From contig NC_132971.1 of assembly GCF_047496725.1 (NCBI RefSeq), forward strand, positions 1,389,501 through 1,453,500: a DNA stretch of 64,000 nt, written 5' to 3'. The notes below the pieces were generated by a model. That model ran no database searches and had not been told where the DNA came from. It was given only the letters and a program-made list of their open reading frames with translations. Shown piece by piece: positions 61,145 to 64,000 of this stretch. Position numbers and translations under genes: made by a program. Positions within the stretch are counted from its first letter, which is position 1, and every line of letters begins with the position of its first letter. The DNA comes from Anoplolepis gracilipes (taxonomy: Eukaryota; Arthropoda; Insecta; Hymenoptera; Formicidae).

Positions 61145-62929
61145 TTATTATAGCTATAACGACTGTGTAACATATATTCTTCTCTCCGTCTATAAACCAA
61201 GTCGTTTTATTATTATGATTTTTTAGTTCTATAAGATTTAATACGAATTTAATGAGCTTTATCTAATATACTTAACTTTGCGGAATAATCGAAAATAATT
61301 GTTAATAATATAAAAATCCATGTTCCTAAGGGAGTATATCTTACTACTACGTACTTTATCAAAAGTAGACAAGATTACAATAATGTTATCAATTTTGTAA
61401 TATCCTTTATAATACACTGTATGTGTAGGAAGGTTATCTACATTAAGAATGTACCTGTTGAAATTTTTTAAACTTATATAAGTTTGCGTTAAGATTTGAA
61501 ATGAGCGTTATCATCAATGATTTTTTTTTATATTACTTATTTAAGAAAAAAAAGATTAGTCTAAAATTTTTTTAAATTATACGAATGTGTTTTTATAAAT
61601 TACCATTTTATATATCACATAATACGAACAGCTAGAACACAGATTATTTTATTTCTAGACTGATCGTTTTATCGAGATTTATTCATCATTGCCGTTTGTT
61701 AAAGTGATATTCTCTTTGTTGCATTGAAAAATATATAAATTTTACTAGGCGTTAGAAGACAATAGAAATGGATTACGGCATCGCAAAGCGTGTTAGATCT
61801 TTATATAATATTGATAACAGTTTTAAAAACAAGGAACACGATAATTCCAATATACTTGGCAATACGACGCAATAACGCGATTCCCAAATTTGCTAGCTTC
61901 TTTTTCTTTTGCGTTTGAGATAGAGAAACAAAGTAGTCTCTATTAAATTGAGAGACTAATTATAGCGTAATATTGTAAAACGCTAATATTGTAGAAATAA
62001 AAATCTGCAATTTTTACATTTTTTTTTGTGGATTATTAAACATTTCCGTCGATTATGTGGGATATAAATCTTGGGATAAATCTGTGTACAATACAGTATT
62101 TGCGATTGTAATGAGATTATAAAAAATTGTTAAAAGTACACAATAACGAAATGTAAAGACATGTAATCTACGTGAATTCACTGATGCATATCTGTAGATA
62201 TAATTTATTGTTATTCGAAAGGATGATTTGTACCGTTTATAGCATCGTTAGGAAAAAAACTTACGTGTATCGAAATCTTGTTAATGTGTATATATATATA
62301 GCTTCTGTCATTCTTCGTTGCAAGCAGGATTTGGAAAAAAATATATTCGAACATTGTGTCCTGTCCCAAAAAGGCACAAAATATACATAATGACGATTCT
62401 TCCATTTCCAACGTAACATAATATACATGCGTGCGTTGCGTGCGCGCGCGTGTGAATCGGGCTCTACATATATTAGTTGTACTTATGAAAATTCATGGTA
62501 TTTATTGGCATTCTCTTATTATACTGTCAAGTTGCGCTCTTGTACACTCACACAAACAATGCGTGGAAATATAAGAGAGTACGATTTATCCTAAATTAAA
62601 AAAAAAGTGGAAAGGATAAAGTGTTATGTTGTCAACCGCAGTGAGTCTTAATTATAAATTAATAAATGATTATTATATATATAAAAATATCTACTTCGTT
62701 TATATATATAATACAGTCATTGGAAATGCAAAAACGCATACTCAAGTTGATCGACAATCTCATTCTCTCGCAAGAATGGAAAAAAAGAAAATAGAGAGTA
62801 AACGCGCAGGATAGGGATAGAGAGAGAGTAGATTCTTTTCCGGGGATAATAAACCCCGGAACAAATAAAAAATTTCCCGATATGACTTTTCTTACAATTT
62901 ATATACATATTTATATATATATGTATATG

Positions 62930-62982
<53 letters not shown>

Positions 62983-64000
62983 AATTGTAAGAAAAGATAT
63001 AAGTCACGCATTTTCGTGGATACATATCTATGTATATATGTATATGTGTATACATAGAATGTGGTATAACATGTAGGATATATTATACATGAAGCATATT
63101 TTTTTATCTGAAGTATCTTAGAAACGCGCGCAAATTGTAAATTTTCATTCTCTCGCGACCTAAGTTTTTTTATCAGCATCTAATACACACCTACGTTTCT
63201 CTAAATATTTTTCTCTTTTTTTTTGTTATTATTATTATTATTATTCACACTCGCTCTTCCACCTTTTGTTCACTCAATTTTCTCGTCTCTTAAAATCGAC
63301 ATCAGACATTTTAAGCGTTCTATATAAAAATAAAACGTTGACATTATCAGAGGGATCGCTTAATTATACATACATTTCTTTTTTTTTTTTTTTTTTGTTT
63401 TGTTTAACACATTTAACTTGTCCTTTTTGTTTCTTCTTTTTCTACATGTCCTCTCACTGTGCTCATTCATCAGTTTTTGATTCACGCACGACGAACAACT
63501 CTGTTATTTTTTTTTGTACCTTGGAAGACTATGCGGTACAAATTCTGAAAAAATGAAGATAATCGAAGAATATAAGCTTTAAAATAACACATAAAAAAAT
63601 GCTTGAATTAGGCAAAGTATGATGTAACTGTCAATGCTATATAAATAATTTATCACCGGAAGTCCTCGAAGTCAATCCGTGCATTTAACTAGAAATTTCA
63701 GAGTTCATCTAAACACACTTTTACATAGAAAATGATAATAGCTTTTAAAATAAAATACAAGTCTAAAGAAGACGAAAAAATTTCTAAGGATATTACATTT
63801 AAAATTAAAATTAAAAAAAAAAAATAGAGGCACAGATTATTCTCATCTTGATATTATTGCACTTGTCAAAGACTCGCCTAAGTTTAAACGTCCAATTATA
63901 AAATTATCATCTATCTCGTCGATTTACTCCTAATCGCGCGATAAATACACAAATGTCATGTAATCTGGAAAAGATTTGTCCCCGCGGAAAGATCATACTG
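61145..64000. other. Long 3' UTR and microsatellite-rich intergenic DNA
   Basis: AATAAA at about 61995 is a candidate poly(A) signal for the zinc-finger gene. Beyond it are a TA microsatellite (62933-62978), a TTA run (63226-63244) and AT-rich sequence with short, low-complexity ORFs only. Confidence 0.55.
62933..62978. repeat. TA microsatellite
   Basis: About 20 TA dinucleotides, flanked by imperfect TATG repeats on the left. Confidence 0.92.

Overview
The window is AT-rich, intron-dense animal DNA. Its protein set and transposable-element set (Penelope-like element, hAT and TA-flanked MITEs, a LINE fragment) point to an insect, most likely a hymenopteran and possibly an ant. That assignment is inferred from recalled protein similarity, not from a database search. 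I see no tRNA, rRNA or CRISPR array. Every gene model below was assembled by hand from splice sites and reading phase. Exon coordinates are given so they can be checked.

Layout. 1-9.4 kb is repeat-dominated: a decayed Penelope-like retroelement (minus strand, with a hammerhead-like motif downstream of it), a TTAA-bounded element with a hAT-like element nested in it, and small palindromic MITEs. 9.47-10.22 kb (+) is a short gene that matches only the N-terminus of exocyst Sec8/EXOC4. 11.74-24.04 kb (+) is a complete 19-exon CNOT1, the CCR4-NOT scaffold, with a LINE fragment and its target-site duplication in intron 6. 24.95-29.12 kb (-) is a 14-exon PDPR, the regulatory subunit of pyruvate dehydrogenase phosphatase. 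29.69-32.14 kb (-) is an 8-exon parkin. 33.13-35.11 kb (+) is a 5-exon parvin, divergent from parkin; a perfect CLEAR-type E-box lies between the two. 37.78-45.67 kb (+) is a 10-exon NSUN7-like RNA methyltransferase homologue, probably catalytically dead, with a fold-back MITE in its 3' UTR. 47.16-50.67 kb (+) is a 6-exon divergent pyruvate dehydrogenase E1-alpha. 52.70-56.93 kb (+) is a 4-exon PH-domain protein with repeated YDD[V/I] motifs that I could not name. 60.13-61.14 kb (+) is a 2-exon four-finger C2H2 protein with a possible overlapping upstream ORF. The last 3 kb is 3' UTR-like and microsatellite sequence.

How the genes relate. Most are independent housekeeping genes. Two act on the same mitochondrial complex: PDHA is the phosphorylated E1-alpha subunit and PDPR regulates the phosphatase that reactivates it. 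Parkin and parvin share a roughly 1 kb divergent promoter region. In mammals NSUN7 and the PDHA2 paralogue are linked to sperm, so the neighbouring NSUN7-like and divergent PDHA genes could be male-germline genes here; this is inference only. I found no clearly new multi-gene system. The strongest oddities are the truncated Sec8 gene, the partial exon duplication in parvin, the NSUN7-like gene with a degenerate catalytic motif, and the nested transposon structures.
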